Source: Flavobacterium hibisci (GTDB taxonomy: Bacteria; Bacteroidota; Bacteroidia; Flavobacteriales; Flavobacteriaceae). From it: DNA of 64,000 nucleotides. The stretch spans positions 186,001 through 250,000 of the forward strand of contig NZ_JAIQDW010000003.1 in the NCBI RefSeq assembly GCF_020026925.1, in the 5' to 3' direction. The notes beneath the pieces are model-generated. The model ran no database searches and was not told where the DNA came from. It saw nothing but the letters and a program-made list of their open reading frames with translations. The position numbers and the translations under genes were made by a program. Positions within the stretch are counted from its first letter, which is position 1. Every line of letters starts with the position of its first letter. Shown here piece by piece: positions 16,813 to 26,772 of this stretch.

Positions 16813-18594
16813 TTATAAGTTTTTAAAAAGATTTACAAGACTTTTAACGTCAATTTTGCAAAAATGTTGTTGCTCAATTACTGTGCCATGTTCGATGAAA
16901 ATATCCGGAATACCCAAAATTTCTATTTTCTTTACAAAATTATTTGCTGTTGCATATTCTAAAACCGCACTTCCAAAACCACCAATTTTTGTTCCGTCTT
17001 CAATGGTAATGATATCATCAAAAGAAGCTAATATTTTGTCTAACAAATCATTGTCCAAAGGTTTTATAAATGGGAAATCGTAATGGGCTATGGTTTCAGG
17101 ATTGTCTAATTCTTTTAAGGCAGCGATTACATTATTTCCAATTGCACCTGTAGATAAAACAGCTGTTTTTGTTCCGGCTTTTAAACAATTTGCTTTTCCA
17201 ATCGGGACTGTATTGTAATGCCCGAAATTTTCTGTTTTCCAATTTGGTAAAACACCACGTCCACGCGGATATCGAATTGCTATTGGATGATCTAATCCCA
17301 ACTGGGCAGTATATAGAATATTTTGGAGGGCAATTTCATTAATTGGCGCATAAATAATCATATTTGGGATCGCTCTCAAATAAGCAATATCAAAAACGCC
17401 ATGATGCGTTGCGCCGTCTTCGCCAACCAGACCGGCTCTGTCTAAACAAAAAATAACCGGTAAATTTTGTAAGGCAACGTCATGAATCACCTGATCATAA
17501 GCACGTTGCAGAAAAGTAGAATAAATGTTGCAATACACCATCATGCCTTGTGTTGCCATTCCGGCTGCAAGTGTCACAGCATGCTGTTCGGCAATTCCCA
17601 CGTCAAAAGCACGTTCGGGAATTTCATCCATCATAAATTTTAAAGAACTTCCAGACGGCATTGCAGGAGTGATTCCGATAATTTTTTCGTTCTTTTTGGC
17701 TAAATCTAAAATTGTTAAGCCAAAAACATCCTGATATTTAGGAGGCAGATTTTCTTCAGATTTTAAATGAATTTCTCCGGTTGAGGCATCAAATTTTCCA
17801 GGTGCATGATATTTTACCTGATTTTCTTCAGCCTGCTGCAGTCCTTTTCCTTTTGTAGTAACAATATGAAGGAACTTTGGGCCTTTTATCTTTTTTAAAC
17901 GATTTAATTCTTTGATTAATGACGGAAGATCATGCCCGTCAATTGGCCCGGAATAATCAAAATTTAAAGATTTGATGATGTTATTCTGTTTTGGGTTTTT
18001 TCCGTTTTTAACCGCTGTTAAATATTTTTTTAAAGCTCCGACACTTGGATCGATTCCGATTGCATTATCGTTCAGAATAACCAGAATATTAGCATCTGTA
18101 ACTCCGGCGTGGTTTAACCCTTCAAATGCCATTCCGCTTGCAATTGACGCATCACCAATAACAGCAATGTGCTCTTTGTCAAAATCTCCTTTTAATTTAG
18201 ATGCAATCGCCATCCCAAGGACTGCAGAAATTGAAGTCGAGGAGTGTCCAACACCAAAAGCATCATAAATACTTTCGTCTCTTTTTGGAAATCCAGAAAC
18301 CCCGCCAAGTTGTCTGTTGGTATGAAAATTTTCTCTTCTTTCCGTCAATATTTTATGCCCGTAAGCCTGATGACCAACATCCCAAACTAATAAATCTTCG
18401 GGAGTGTTAAAAACGTAATGCAATGCAATTGTCAGTTCAACCACTCCTAAACTCGCGCCTAGATGTCCTTCTTTTACTGAAACCACCTCAATAATAAATT
18501 GACGTAATTCCTGAGCAACTTGTACAAGCTGCTCTTCTTGTAAGAGGCGTAAATCGGCTGGATTATAGATACCTGAAAGTAAATTGCTTTTCAT
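16813..18594 (-). CDS. dxs: 1-deoxy-D-xylulose-5-phosphate synthase
   Basis: About 593 residues. DXS condenses pyruvate with glyceraldehyde 3-phosphate, using thiamine diphosphate, in the first step of the MEP isoprenoid pathway. Visible motifs are LVWDVGHQAYGHK, the ThDP-binding region GDASIASGMAFEGL...NDN, and DRAGLVGEDGATHHG. The frame is open to an ATG at 18612, but I place the start at 18594 (MKSNLLSG). The usual family N-terminus begins there, and a -7 promoter element at 18610-18617 would otherwise overlap the coding sequence. It is followed by the DUF3078 gene. Confidence 0.95.
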   Translation of the reverse strand: MKSNLLSGIYNPADLRLLQEEQLVQVAQELRQFIIEVVSVKEGHLGASLGVVELTIALHYVFNTPEDLLVWDVGHQAYGHKILTERRENFHTNRQLGGVSGFPKRDESIYDAFGVGHSSTSISAVLGMAIASKLKGDFDKEHIAVIGDASIASGMAFEGLNHAGVTDANILVILNDNAIGIDPSVGALKKYLTAVKNGKNPKQNNIIKSLNFDYSGPIDGHDLPSLIKELNRLKKIKGPKFLHIVTTKGKGLQQAEENQVKYHAPGKFDASTGEIHLKSEENLPPKYQDVFGLTILDLAKKNEKIIGITPAMPSGSSLKFMMDEIPERAFDVGIAEQHAVTLAAGMATQGMMVYCNIYSTFLQRAYDQVIHDVALQNLPVIFCLDRAGLVGEDGATHHGVFDIAYLRAIPNMIIYAPINEIALQNILYTAQLGLDHPIAIRYPRGRGVLPNWKTENFGHYNTVPIGKANCLKAGTKTAVLSTGAIGNNVIAALKELDNPETIAHYDFPFIKPLDNDLLDKILASFDDIITIEDGTKIGGFGSAVLEYATANNFVKKIEILGIPDIFIEHGTVIEQQHFCKIDVKSLVNLFKNL

Positions 18595-18609
18595 TGTAAG
18601 GATAAAAAG

Positions 18610-18617
18610 CAAATTTA
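18610..18617 (-). promoter_or_regulatory. Promoter -7 element of dxs
   Basis: On the minus strand TAAATTTG matches TAnnTTTG. It places transcription just before the ATG at 18594 and argues against the upstream ATG at 18612. No -33 match is clear. Confidence 0.5.
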
Positions 18618-18648
18618 CGGTTTTAAATTTAATTTTTTTGGATGAGTC

Positions 18649-19359
18649 TTATTTCAAAAAAAGTGGAACGGAATATTGGAGTTTGATTTTTTTTCCGTTG
18701 AATTCTCCTGGTTTCCATTTAGGGCATAAGTTGAGAACTCTGATTATTTCTTTTTCTACAAGTTCTTCAACTGCCGGTGAACATTCAAGAAATGAAAGTG
18801 TACCGTTTTTTTCTACAGCAAAAGCGAGATTAATGTTGATTTTCCAATAACTTGCACTTTCAGGTTTTTTATATTCTTTCATAAAAAAATTATGAAACTG
18901 TTCTATTCCACCGGGAAATTCAGCATTTATTTGAGATGGGGTTTCTGTGGCAGGAATAGCTTTAGTCTTCACCTTTGCAGAGCTATTTTTATCATTGTTT
19001 ATTTTCTCAGGCTGAAGATTTTTGTTTTCTTTGATTTTTACCGATTTTGCAAGACTTTCATTTGCTGGTAATGCAACGGAATGATTGGGATTGTTTTTGT
19101 GAGAAGTTGTTTTAGAAGGAATAACTACTTCCTTATTAATTTCAATGTTTTTTTCAGGAAGTTTCAGGCTATCTTCTTTTGATAGCTGAGAGGTGTCAGG
19201 AATCTGTTCTAAATTGTTGATTTCATCCTTTTCTGTATCAACAGCTTCAATTTCGTTATTTTGGTTCTTATTTTCATTTTTATCCGCACAGCTAAACAGC
19301 GTTGTTCCTATGATAAAAAACGAAGCGAGTAAAAATATTTTAAAGCAATATTTCTGCAT
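18649..19359 (-). CDS. TonB C-terminal-domain lipoprotein (truncated paralogue)
   Basis: A 236-residue protein. Residues 1-24 form a lipoprotein signal peptide with lipobox LFSC (Cys24). A long Lys/Asn/Glu-rich linker follows (about 25-145), then a TonB-C-like domain (FPGGIEQFHNFFMKEYKKP to the end, with PKWKPGEFNGKKIKLQYSVP). It is a paralogue of the next gene: the segment KIFLLA...GTTLFSCADK is nearly the same in both. There that segment is internal and acts as a membrane anchor, while here it begins the protein. Only 2 bp separate it from the upstream paralogue's stop codon, so translation is probably coupled. Partner receptors are unknown. Confidence 0.78.
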   Translation of the reverse strand: MQKYCFKIFLLASFFIIGTTLFSCADKNENKNQNNEIEAVDTEKDEINNLEQIPDTSQLSKEDSLKLPEKNIEINKEVVIPSKTTSHKNNPNHSVALPANESLAKSVKIKENKNLQPEKINNDKNSSAKVKTKAIPATETPSQINAEFPGGIEQFHNFFMKEYKKPESASYWKININLAFAVEKNGTLSFLECSPAVEELVEKEIIRVLNLCPKWKPGEFNGKKIKLQYSVPLFLK

Positions 19360-19361
19360 AT

Positions 19362-20177
19362 TTAAAGTGAAATTGATAATGTATAAGTGGATCGGACACT
19401 TTTATTTTTTCGTTTTCCCGGAATCCATTTTGGACTCATTTTTAAGATTCGGATAGCTTCTTCTCCTATTTCTGCTGGCGTATTTTTGACTATATTAAAA
19501 TTACTCAGACTGCCATCTTCTTCTACGACAAATAACACCGTAATTTTGCCTTTTGCTGAAGCGGTATAATTTTTATTGAAAAATTTATAGAATTCTTTCA
19601 TCCCTTTTTCAGGAACAGGTACAACATCTAAATCAGTTTGATTATAGATAATATGATACTTAAAATTTCCGGCCTGACTACTATTAGGAGGGATTATTAA
19701 TCCCATTGTAATTGCCGCTTTGTCGTGTTTTATTTTTTTAGGCTTTTTAGATTCTATTTCATGTCCGTAACAGGAGGAAACAGCTTGTTCGTCCTGATTT
19801 TGTTCAGTATTGTCAACAACTTCGATTTTATTAATTTTCTGTTTGTTTCCGTCTTTATCGGCGCAGCTAAATAAAGTTGTTCCCATAGCAATAAACAAAG
19901 CCAGTAAAAATATTTTATGATAATTTGTTTGAGAATATAAAACCCGATTCGGAATTTGAATAGTAATAGAATCTAATTGCGATTTTTTAAATCTGCCACA
20001 AATTTTTTCGTTTTGATTTTGAATGAAATAATGCTGAATTTCTTCGTGAAGCATAGAAGTGAAATCAATAACCGTTTTAGAGCAGCTCAAACAAAATCTT
20101 CCGTTGTCTTTTGGAGACATTTTGTTCCAGTTTTCATGGCAGGCTTCCGGAATTGAGATTTTGTACTGTTTATCCAT
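19362..20177 (-). CDS. Membrane-anchored TonB C-terminal-domain protein with N-terminal Cys motif
   Basis: A 271-residue protein in three parts. Residues 1-70 are a cytosolic domain with Cys13, Cys29, Cys32 and Cys60 (context GRFCLSCSKTVIDFT), a small Bacteroidetes N-terminal domain that could bind metal. Residues about 87-105 are one membrane segment. A charged linker leads to a TonB-C-like domain (residues about 190-271, VVPVPEKGMKEFYKFFNKNY then PKWIPGKRKNKSVRSTYTLSISL). The topology is that of a TonB-type energy transducer or a sensor built on that fold. No exbB/exbD lies nearby. It heads a two-gene unit with its truncated paralogue. Confidence 0.75.
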   Translation of the reverse strand: MDKQYKISIPEACHENWNKMSPKDNGRFCLSCSKTVIDFTSMLHEEIQHYFIQNQNEKICGRFKKSQLDSITIQIPNRVLYSQTNYHKIFLLALFIAMGTTLFSCADKDGNKQKINKIEVVDNTEQNQDEQAVSSCYGHEIESKKPKKIKHDKAAITMGLIIPPNSSQAGNFKYHIIYNQTDLDVVPVPEKGMKEFYKFFNKNYTASAKGKITVLFVVEEDGSLSNFNIVKNTPAEIGEEAIRILKMSPKWIPGKRKNKSVRSTYTLSISL

Positions 20178-20239
20178 AAATTAGAATTTCAAAAAATAAA
20201 TGTAATAAAAATTACTAACTAAAAATGTATTTTTGTTTC

Positions 20240-20683
20240 ATGATAAATCCTTTTACCGACGAATATTTTATGAAAAAAGCTTTACAGGAAGCTGAAATGG
20301 CTTTTAATAAAGGTGAAATTCCTGTAGGGGCAGTTATTGTTGTAGCCGATAAAGTGATTGCAAGCAGTCATAATTTAACGGAATTGCTAAATGATGTTAC
20401 AGCTCATGCTGAAATGCAGTCGATAACCGCAGCGGCAAATTTTCTGGGAGGGAAGTATTTAAAGGATTGCACGCTATATGTTACTTTAGAGCCTTGTCAG
20501 ATGTGTGCCGGAGCGTTGTACTGGAGCCAGATTTCGAAAATTGTTTTTGGGGCACGTGATGAACAACGCGGATTTATGAATATGGGAACAAAACTGCATC
20601 CCAAAACCACTGTCGTTTCTGGTGTTATGGCGAATGAAGCTGCCGATTTAATGAAACGTTTTTTTGTGGAAAGACGTAAATAA
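20240..20683 (+). CDS. tadA: tRNA-specific adenosine deaminase TadA
   Basis: About 147 residues. TadA deaminates the wobble adenosine of tRNA-Arg(ACG) to inosine. The zinc-binding cytidine-deaminase motifs are visible: H56-A-E58 in TAHAEMQS and P85-C-Q-M-C89 in LEPCQMCAGALYW, with Glu58 as the proton shuttle. IPVGAVIV is the usual family start of the core. The frame is open from ATG 20225, but I prefer 20240 (MINPFTDEYF), because a -7-like TATTTTTG lies at 20228-20235. A dispersed repeat follows within about 20 bp of the stop codon. Confidence 0.92.
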   Translation: MINPFTDEYFMKKALQEAEMAFNKGEIPVGAVIVVADKVIASSHNLTELLNDVTAHAEMQSITAAANFLGGKYLKDCTLYVTLEPCQMCAGALYWSQISKIVFGARDEQRGFMNMGTKLHPKTTVVSGVMANEAADLMKRFFVERRK

Positions 20684-20701
20684 TCTTATGGAAACCTGAT
20701 C

Positions 20702-20803
20702 CCTAGCCCAGATGTGAGCGGCATCTCCCGCTTTAGAAAAACAAGGCTTTATTGGCCGTAGTTTTTGTTATCGGGAATATAGCGTAAAGCTGGAAACAGC
20801 TCC
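20702..20803 (+). repeat. Dispersed structured repeat, copy B
   Basis: The left arm CCTAGCCCAGATGTGAGCGG and the right arm ATAGCGTAAAGCTGGAAAC, ending GCTCCT, match the family. The core differs from copies A and C: AAAAAC pairs with GTTTTT inside CCCG/CGGG. It occupies most of the 293-bp gap between tadA and the A2M gene. The rest of the gap is AT-rich and holds no other feature I can support. Confidence 0.8.
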
Positions 20804-20976
20804 TGATTACTCATATAGCACTTATAAACTTCAACAAAAGTTAAATAATTGTCGGACGGAAATTTCTTCTAAAAATATTTTACTTTTAACATAATTTAAA
20901 TTACTTTTTACTGTTATGCAATTAATAGTAAATTCTGTTAATTTTATAGTTTTCTAACCCATTAACTCTAAATCAA

Positions 20977-23900
20977 GTGAAAAAAGGATTATTTCTCGTA
21001 CTCTCTGTATTTTTTATTTTTCAATCCTGCGGAAGAAAATCAGCTGCAGATTTTAATTCCGATTTTTCACTATTTAAAGACTATATAGTCAGTTTTACCG
21101 GCGGAATTGTTTCTGCAGATTCTGATATTCGTGTGGTTTTGGCATTCGATAAAAACGACTGGAAGCCGAATCAAGAACTGGATGACGATTTGTTTGATAT
21201 TTCACCAAATGTAAGTGGAAAAGTGGTCGCGCTTTCTACCAATACTTTAGCTTTTATCCCGGAGAAAAAACTAAAACCGGGAACAGAATATCAGGTCACT
21301 TTAAATTTAGATAAGCTGACGGCAATTCCGAAAGAGAAAGAAGAAGAACTTTCAAAATTCAACTTTACAGTTAAGACTGTTAAACAGGATTTTACTATAA
21401 ATACGGCAGATATCCAGTCCTATAGCAAAGAATATCAATACTTAAACTGTGTTTTAAAAACGGCTGACAATATTGATCTGGAAACGGCGAAAAAACTAGT
21501 TGAAGCCAAACAGAAAGGAAATGATCTTAAAATTAAGTTTGATAGAAATCCGGCTTCGGGCAAAGAGTTTCATTTTATCATAGACAGTATTCAGCGCTAT
21601 TCTGAAGCTACAAATTTGGAGATTCTGTATGACGGTGATGATTTTGATATCGATCAGAAAGGACAAATCGATTTTCCGATTACAGGTATTAATGAGTTTA
21701 AAGTTATAAAGGTTGAAGTTCCTGATGGTAATAATCAGTCGGTTGTAATCAATTTTTCCGAACCTTTAGAAAAAGGACAGGATTTTGCAGGATTGGTTTC
21801 GATTCAAAATACTAATAATCTGAAGTTTTCGACTCAGGGAAATTTACTGAAAGTTTATTTTACAAATCAAAATGCCCCTAAAAAGGAAGAGCCGGTAGTA
21901 GTAGCTGTAGAAGAACCAGTTGCTTCTGCTGTGGATTCGGCTGCTGTTGTAGTAGATTCAGCATCAGTTGCAGTTGATTCAGCTGCCGCTGTTGTAGAAG
22001 AAGCTGTTGAATATGTCCCGGATGAAGAACCCCAACAAGTTATTACAGGGGAATTATTGTTAGAGGTTTTTCAGGGAATTGAAAGCCAGTATGGTAAAAA
22101 ACTGGAAGCAAATTACTCAGAGAAAATTTCTTTTGATCAGATAAAACCAAATGTCCGCTTTATTAAAAACGGAACGATTCTGCCAAGTTCAAATAATTTA
22201 AAATTGAATTTTGAGGCTGTAAATCTTAGTGCGGTTGATGTAAAGGTTTATAAAATTTATAAAAATAATATTCTGCAGTTTCTTCAGTATAATGAATTAA
22301 ACGGAGCTCAGAATCTCAAGAAGGTGGCACAACCGATCGCCAAAACAACACTCAACTTAAAAGAAAGTACGCTTGTAAATTTAACCAAATGGAATACATA
22401 TGCCCTGGACTTGTCTAAAATTATAAAACCGGAACCGGGTGCAATTTACAGAGTGGAGTTTGAATATAAAAGAAAATATTCGTTATACAAATGTGATAGT
22501 TCAGACGAAGATTCAAATCAGGAAGAGGAAGAAGAGGTTGATGAAAATGATGTAAACTATAGCGGTAACTCCTACGACGATTATTACTATGATGATTATG
22601 ACTGGAGAGAAAGCCAGGATCCGTGTTCTGGTTCGTATTATTATAATGCTAAAATTGCAACCAATATTCTCGCGACAGATTTAGGTGTAATTGCAAAGAG
22701 AGGCGAAAATAAATCGTATTTATTTGCAGTAAATAATATTGTAACGACAGAACCGGTTTCGAATGCAAAAGTGGATTTGTATAATTTTCAACAGCAGAAA
22801 ATTACTAGTGGAAGTACAGATAGTGATGGGATTGCATCTTTTCAACTCGATAAATTCGCATATTTCGCCATTGTTACTTTAGGAGATCAATCGACTTATG
22901 TGAAGCTGGATGACGGACTTTCGTTGTCTGTAAGTAATTTTGATGTTGGGGGAGAGACTTTGCAAAAAGGTTTAAAAGGATTTATTTACGGAGAAAGAGG
23001 CGTGTGGCGTCCAGGGGATAATTTGTATTTGTCATTTATTTTGAATGATGCAGCGAATAAATTGCCAAAATCGCATCCAATTAAATTCAGATTAAACGAT
23101 CCGAACGGAAAAACCGTTTATCAGATCGTTCAAAAAACGAATGAACTGAATCATTATGCGTTTGTAGTTCCTACGAATCAAGATGCACCAACAGGTAACT
23201 GGGAAGCAATGGTAAGCGTTGGAGGAGCAAAATTCTATAAGAGCATCAAGATAGAAACGATTAAACCAAATCGTTTAAAAATCAAAAATACATTCTCAAG
23301 AAAAACACTTTCTTCATCCTATCCAAATACAGATAATCTGGAAGTAACCTGGCTGCACGGGGCCATTGCGAAGAATTTGAATGTAGAAATGCAGGCAAAA
23401 TTTTCTCAGCAAGCGACTACTTTCAAAGGTTATGAAAAATATACTTTTGATGATTTAGCACGTCAATTCAGTACAGAAGAAATCAATGTATTCTCAGGAA
23501 AATTAAATGGAAGTGGAAAAGCTTCGGTTAATATCCAGCCAAGATTACAAGGTCAGGCACCTGGAATGCTTCGTGCCTCCTTCATTACAAAAGTGTATGA
23601 AGAAGGAGGAGATTTTAGTACTGATGTAATGTCAACAACTTATTCGCCTTATAAAACGTATGTCGGAATCAAATCGCCGGAACCTAATAAATATGGAATG
23701 CTGGAAACCAGAACCAATAATCGTTTTGAAGTGGTAACGGTTGATGAAAACGGAAGGCCAAAATCGGTTCGTAATCTGGAAGTAAGAATCTATAAAGTCG
23801 AATGGAGATGGTGGTGGGATTCTTCAAGTGATAATTTATCGAATTATAACTCTTCAAATGCTACAACATCTTATAAATCCACTATAATAAATACCGATTC

Positions 23901-26658
23901 CAGCGGAAGAGGAAGTTTTCAGTTTGCTTTGACAGATGAAGAATGGGGACGTTATTTAATTCGTGTGGAAGATCAGGAAGACGGTCATGCGGCTTCTCTA
24001 ACTGTAAATATAGACTGGCCAATCTGGTCGGGGAAAACAAGAAACAGAGACGCTTCAACAGCCAATATGCTGGTTTTTTCTACCGATAAGAAAAACTATG
24101 CCGTTGGAGAAAAAGCACAAATTTCTTTCCCTTCAAGTGAAGGTGGACGTGCTTTAATTTCAATCGAAAACGGATCAAGGGTAGTGCAGACTATCTGGGC
24201 AGAAACTAAAAAAGGAGAAACCAAAGTTGAAGTTCCAATTACAGGAGCAATGGCACCAAATGTGTATTTCAATATTACGTTGTTGCAGCCGCATGCTTCA
24301 ACTAAAAACGATTCGCCAATTCGTATGTACGGAATTGTTCCGATTGAAGTAGTAGATAAAAACACTATTTTGGCACCAACACTTTCAATGCCTGATGTTC
24401 TGAAACCCGAACAAGATTTTACGGTTAAAGTAGGCGAAAAATCAGGTAAAGAAATGACCTATACCATTGCCGTTGTCGATGAAGGACTTTTAGATTTAAC
24501 CCGTTTTAAAACACCAAATGCCTGGGATAGTTTTTACGTTCGGGAAGCTTTAGGAGTAAAAACCTGGGATATTTATGATGATGTAATCGGAGCTTATGGT
24601 GGAAAAATAAATCAGATTTTTAGTATTGGTGGAGATCAGGATTTAGGCGGTGGAAAAGCTAAAAAAGCCAATCGTTTTAAACCAGTTGTATTGTACTACG
24701 GACCATTTAAATTAGGAAAAGGAGAAACGAAATCGCATCAATTAAAATTGCCTAAATATATTGGTTCAGTCCGAACAATGGTTGTGGCGGGAGATGCGAA
24801 TACAAGCGCTTACGGAAGTGTTGAAAAAGCAACGCCTGTTAAGAGTCCGCTGATGGTGTTGGCTTCACTGCCAAGAAAAATTTCACCATCGGAAAAAGTA
24901 ACGCTTCCGGTAACGGTATTTGCAACTGAAAACAAAATCAAAAATGTTTCGGTTCAGGTAAAAACCAGCAACGGATTGAGAGTTGTTGGAAGTACGGTTC
25001 AAAGACTGAACTTCAAACAGCCGGATGAAAAAATGGCTTATTTTAATCTGGTTGTAGGATCTGCGACTGGAATTGCAAAAGTTCAGGTAATCGCAACATC
25101 TGGAAGTGAGAAATCGGTTTATGATGTTGAAATCGATATGACGAACCCGAATCCGGTTACGAGTACATTTACTGATGTTGTTTTAACGCCAAATAGCTCA
25201 AAAACAATTTCATGGAAAACATTTGGAATTGCTGGAAGTAACAAAGCAAGACTAGAAGTTTCGTCAATGCCATCGATGAATCTCAACGGAAGATTGCAAT
25301 TCCTGATTCAGTATCCTCATGGATGTGTGGAGCAAACGACATCATCAGTTTTTCCACAATTGTATTTGGGAGATGTCGCTGATATCGATGCGAAACGCAA
25401 AGATCTGATTCAGAAAAATATTGCGGCTGGAATTGCAAGATTGGGGAATTTCCAACTATCAAATGGTGGAATGCCGTATTGGCAAGGAAATGCAATTGCA
25501 GACGATTGGGGAACTTCGTACGCTGGACATTTCTTAATTGAAGCAGAGAAAAAAGGATATGTATTACCGATAAACTTCAAATCTAAATGGCTGGGTTATC
25601 AGCAACGCGAAGCAAAACAATGGCGTTTTGAACCGAAATACGGAAATGATTTGGCTCAGGCGTATCGTTTATATACTTTGGCTTTAGCGGGAAATGCCGA
25701 CTTATCAGCGATGAACAGGTTGAGAGAAACCAAAGGAATTTCGAATGAAAGTATGCTTCGTTTGGCTGCGGCTTATGTTTTGGCAGGTCAAAAATCGGCT
25801 GGACAAAGTTTGTTCCTGAAAACGAGCATTGACGGTAGTTCAGATGGTTACAGCTATTACTATTATGGCTCAAGCGAAAGAAACAGGGCAATGGCTCTTG
25901 AGACGATGATTCTTTTAGGACAGAAGCAAAAGGCATTTACAACAGCAGCAAAACTGGCGAAAGAAATGTCGGCTAATCAATGGATGAGTACGCAGACAAC
26001 GGCTTATTGTTTGTATGCAATGTCAAAATTTGCGGTCAGTAATGGTTCAAAAGGAATCAATATCCAGTTTAGTAAAAACGGAAAAGGAGAAACCATAAAC
26101 ACTGGTAAATCAGTTGCAGATCGTAGTTTGTTTGTTACTTCAGGCGGAAATAGTATTACGCTGAAAAACAATAAAGCGAATACAGTTTATGTTCGGGTAT
26201 TGAATACAGGAATATTACCAATCGGGCAAGAAAATGCGGTTCAAACTGATGTAACGGCTTCGATTGTTTTCAAAAACAGAAAAGGAAGTACTATTGATGT
26301 TTCGAGAATTGCTCAAGGAACGGAATTTGTTGCTGAGGTTACCATTAAAAACCAAAGAGGTGAAAGTGTTCAAAATGTGGCGTTGTCGCAAATTCTGCCT
26401 TCAGGATTCGAAATTGTAAATACTCGTTTCACCGATTATGGCGATGCGGTAAATAACATTGCAGATTATATTGATATTCGCGATGACAGAACTAATTTCT
26501 ATTTCGGAATGAAAGCGAGAGAAACGAAAGTTTTCCGTATTCTGCTAAATGCATCGTATTTAGGAAACTATTACCTGCCAGGATTACAATGCGAAGCCAT
26601 GTACGATAATACATTCCTGGCCAGAACAAAAGGTTTCTGGGTTGAGGTTGTGAAGTAA
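20977..26658 (+). CDS. Alpha-2-macroglobulin-family lipoprotein (YfhM/ECAM-like)
   Basis: A 1893-residue lipoprotein starting at a GTG. The signal peptide ends at the lipobox FQSC (Cys18). An N-terminal Ig-like region, an Ala/Val/Glu-rich linker (about residues 305-355) and an acidic Tyr-rich stretch (about 505-550, EEEEEVDEN and DDYYYDDYDW) precede the MG2/A2M core (LKGFIYGERGVWRPGDNLYLS). The thioester motif C-V-E-Q is at 1450-1453 (PHGCVEQTTS), followed by an alpha/alpha toroid. Bacterial A2Ms trap attacking proteases in the periplasm or at the surface. The next real gene is pbpC, its usual partner, but a RAYT unit has come between them. Confidence 0.9.
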   Translation: MKKGLFLVLSVFFIFQSCGRKSAADFNSDFSLFKDYIVSFTGGIVSADSDIRVVLAFDKNDWKPNQELDDDLFDISPNVSGKVVALSTNTLAFIPEKKLKPGTEYQVTLNLDKLTAIPKEKEEELSKFNFTVKTVKQDFTINTADIQSYSKEYQYLNCVLKTADNIDLETAKKLVEAKQKGNDLKIKFDRNPASGKEFHFIIDSIQRYSEATNLEILYDGDDFDIDQKGQIDFPITGINEFKVIKVEVPDGNNQSVVINFSEPLEKGQDFAGLVSIQNTNNLKFSTQGNLLKVYFTNQNAPKKEEPVVVAVEEPVASAVDSAAVVVDSASVAVDSAAAVVEEAVEYVPDEEPQQVITGELLLEVFQGIESQYGKKLEANYSEKISFDQIKPNVRFIKNGTILPSSNNLKLNFEAVNLSAVDVKVYKIYKNNILQFLQYNELNGAQNLKKVAQPIAKTTLNLKESTLVNLTKWNTYALDLSKIIKPEPGAIYRVEFEYKRKYSLYKCDSSDEDSNQEEEEEVDENDVNYSGNSYDDYYYDDYDWRESQDPCSGSYYYNAKIATNILATDLGVIAKRGENKSYLFAVNNIVTTEPVSNAKVDLYNFQQQKITSGSTDSDGIASFQLDKFAYFAIVTLGDQSTYVKLDDGLSLSVSNFDVGGETLQKGLKGFIYGERGVWRPGDNLYLSFILNDAANKLPKSHPIKFRLNDPNGKTVYQIVQKTNELNHYAFVVPTNQDAPTGNWEAMVSVGGAKFYKSIKIETIKPNRLKIKNTFSRKTLSSSYPNTDNLEVTWLHGAIAKNLNVEMQAKFSQQATTFKGYEKYTFDDLARQFSTEEINVFSGKLNGSGKASVNIQPRLQGQAPGMLRASFITKVYEEGGDFSTDVMSTTYSPYKTYVGIKSPEPNKYGMLETRTNNRFEVVTVDENGRPKSVRNLEVRIYKVEWRWWWDSSSDNLSNYNSSNATTSYKSTIINTDSSGRGSFQFALTDEEWGRYLIRVEDQEDGHAASLTVNIDWPIWSGKTRNRDASTANMLVFSTDKKNYAVGEKAQISFPSSEGGRALISIENGSRVVQTIWAETKKGETKVEVPITGAMAPNVYFNITLLQPHASTKNDSPIRMYGIVPIEVVDKNTILAPTLSMPDVLKPEQDFTVKVGEKSGKEMTYTIAVVDEGLLDLTRFKTPNAWDSFYVREALGVKTWDIYDDVIGAYGGKINQIFSIGGDQDLGGGKAKKANRFKPVVLYYGPFKLGKGETKSHQLKLPKYIGSVRTMVVAGDANTSAYGSVEKATPVKSPLMVLASLPRKISPSEKVTLPVTVFATENKIKNVSVQVKTSNGLRVVGSTVQRLNFKQPDEKMAYFNLVVGSATGIAKVQVIATSGSEKSVYDVEIDMTNPNPVTSTFTDVVLTPNSSKTISWKTFGIAGSNKARLEVSSMPSMNLNGRLQFLIQYPHGCVEQTTSSVFPQLYLGDVADIDAKRKDLIQKNIAAGIARLGNFQLSNGGMPYWQGNAIADDWGTSYAGHFLIEAEKKGYVLPINFKSKWLGYQQREAKQWRFEPKYGNDLAQAYRLYTLALAGNADLSAMNRLRETKGISNESMLRLAAAYVLAGQKSAGQSLFLKTSIDGSSDGYSYYYYGSSERNRAMALETMILLGQKQKAFTTAAKLAKEMSANQWMSTQTTAYCLYAMSKFAVSNGSKGINIQFSKNGKGETINTGKSVADRSLFVTSGGNSITLKNNKANTVYVRVLNTGILPIGQENAVQTDVTASIVFKNRKGSTIDVSRIAQGTEFVAEVTIKNQRGESVQNVALSQILPSGFEIVNTRFTDYGDAVNNIADYIDIRDDRTNFYFGMKARETKVFRILLNASYLGNYYLPGLQCEAMYDNTFLARTKGFWVEVVK

Positions 26659-26667
26659 GTTTAGCCT

Positions 26668-26772
26668 ATCCTAACAGGTTTCAAAAACCTGTTAGGTATT
26701 ATATGCTAGACAAAGAGGGGAATAATAGATTTAAAAAAACATACCTAACAGGTTTTGGAAACCTGTTATGAT
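26668..26772 (+). repeat. REP pair (REPIN-like) upstream of RAYT
   Basis: Two palindromic REP sequences face each other. The first is CCTAACAGGTTT...AAACCTGTTAGG (26670-26696), bounded TATCC...GGTATT. The second is CCTAACAGG...CCTGTTATG (26744-26770), bounded ATACC...ATGATA. About 47 bp separates them. The outer end of the second carries the ATG of the transposase gene. Confidence 0.85.
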
